The position numbers and the translations under genes are program-made. This document shows positions 63,967 through 64,000 of a stretch of DNA of 64,000 bases, in pieces; within the stretch, counting starts at the first letter, position 1, and each line of letters opens with the position of its first letter. Under the pieces are notes generated by a model that saw only the letters and a program-made list of their open reading frames with translations, searched no databases and was not told the origin of the DNA. The DNA is from Pseudanabaena sp. FACHB-2040 (GTDB taxonomy: Bacteria; Cyanobacteriota; Cyanobacteriia; Phormidesmidales; Phormidesmidaceae): positions 248,001 to 312,000 of the forward strand of contig NZ_JACJQO010000006.1 of assembly GCF_014696715.1 (NCBI RefSeq). Reading direction: 5' to 3'.

Positions 63967-64000
63967 ATGCTGAGGTGCTACGGATGTTGGCATCTATGTT
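63967..64000 (+). CDS. Possible start of a gene cut by the window end
   Basis: ATG at 63967 has AGGAGG at 63952-63957, a good spacing, and stays open to the edge (11 codons). A short ORF (MSGGDTIC, from ATG 63947, preceded by AAAGGAG) overlaps it. The 315 bp before this (63652-63966) show no gene. With only 34 bases visible, this is tentative. Confidence 0.3.
   Translation, partial: MLRCYGCWHLC

Noticed and set aside
1-64000. tRNA, rRNA, CRISPR arrays, intact insertion sequences or prophage
   Set aside because: Gaps were read by eye for T-loop motifs (GGTTCRANNC), regular repeat-spacer patterns and transposase motifs; none was convincing.

Overview
The window is chromosomal DNA of a cyanobacterium. 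It carries photosystem I genes (psaB, psaI), the Calvin-cycle regulator CP12, a Ycf66 protein, a Slr1609-type acyl-ACP synthetase and a complete pix-type phototaxis operon. The octamer GCGATCGC (HIP1, typical of cyanobacteria) recurs throughout, often inside genes. There is no heterocyst or nitrogen-fixation gene, tRNA, rRNA, CRISPR array or intact transposon. Gene content would fit a filamentous Leptolyngbya/Nodosilinea-like lineage, but that placement is inference.

Layout. 0-2.5 kb (+): a lipid cluster (CdsA-like, PlsC-like, methyltransferase) resembling the enterobacterial ynb genes. 2.7-6.7 kb (-): pyruvate dehydrogenase E2, a YlqD-like coiled-coil protein and acyl-ACP synthetase. 7-14.3 kb: single genes (DUF427, desaturase/SDR fusion, psaI, a large unknown protein, an ArsC/Spx-like protein, cp12, a FIST-domain sensor), then a small XRE regulator with a striking palindromic operator and a disrupted divergent ORF.

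14.3-23.9 kb (-): pixG-pixH-pixI-pixJ-pixL plus an extra CheW protein. PixJ has two bilin-type GAF domains, the second with both the DPCF and Cys-His motifs of dual-cysteine cyanobacteriochromes. 24.8-35.0 kb (-): a cellulose operon of an outer-membrane barrel, a TPR scaffold, a GH8 endoglucanase, BcsB and BcsA with a PilZ domain. The two operons lie back to back and together suggest a switch between light-guided motility and a cellulose-bound sessile state.

36-44 kb: a lipoprotein, two pentapeptide-repeat proteins, small exported proteins, a phosphodiesterase-family enzyme, a divergent SDR/MerR pair with its operator, and a Uma2 pseudogene. 44.6-46.8 kb: a full-length psaB with no psaA next to it. 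47.3-56.3 kb (+): an MBL-fold hydrolase; a membrane cluster of MscS channel, DUF2254, YjdF-like protein and voltage-sensor-type channel; a two-module lipoprotein; and a divergent Nramp-like transporter paired with a HAD hydrolase. 56.4-63.7 kb: Ycf66, a VKOR-thioredoxin fusion, a small membrane protein, an uninterrupted intein-free dnaE and an HPP membrane protein.

All product names come from reading motifs and remembered family resemblance; no database search was possible.
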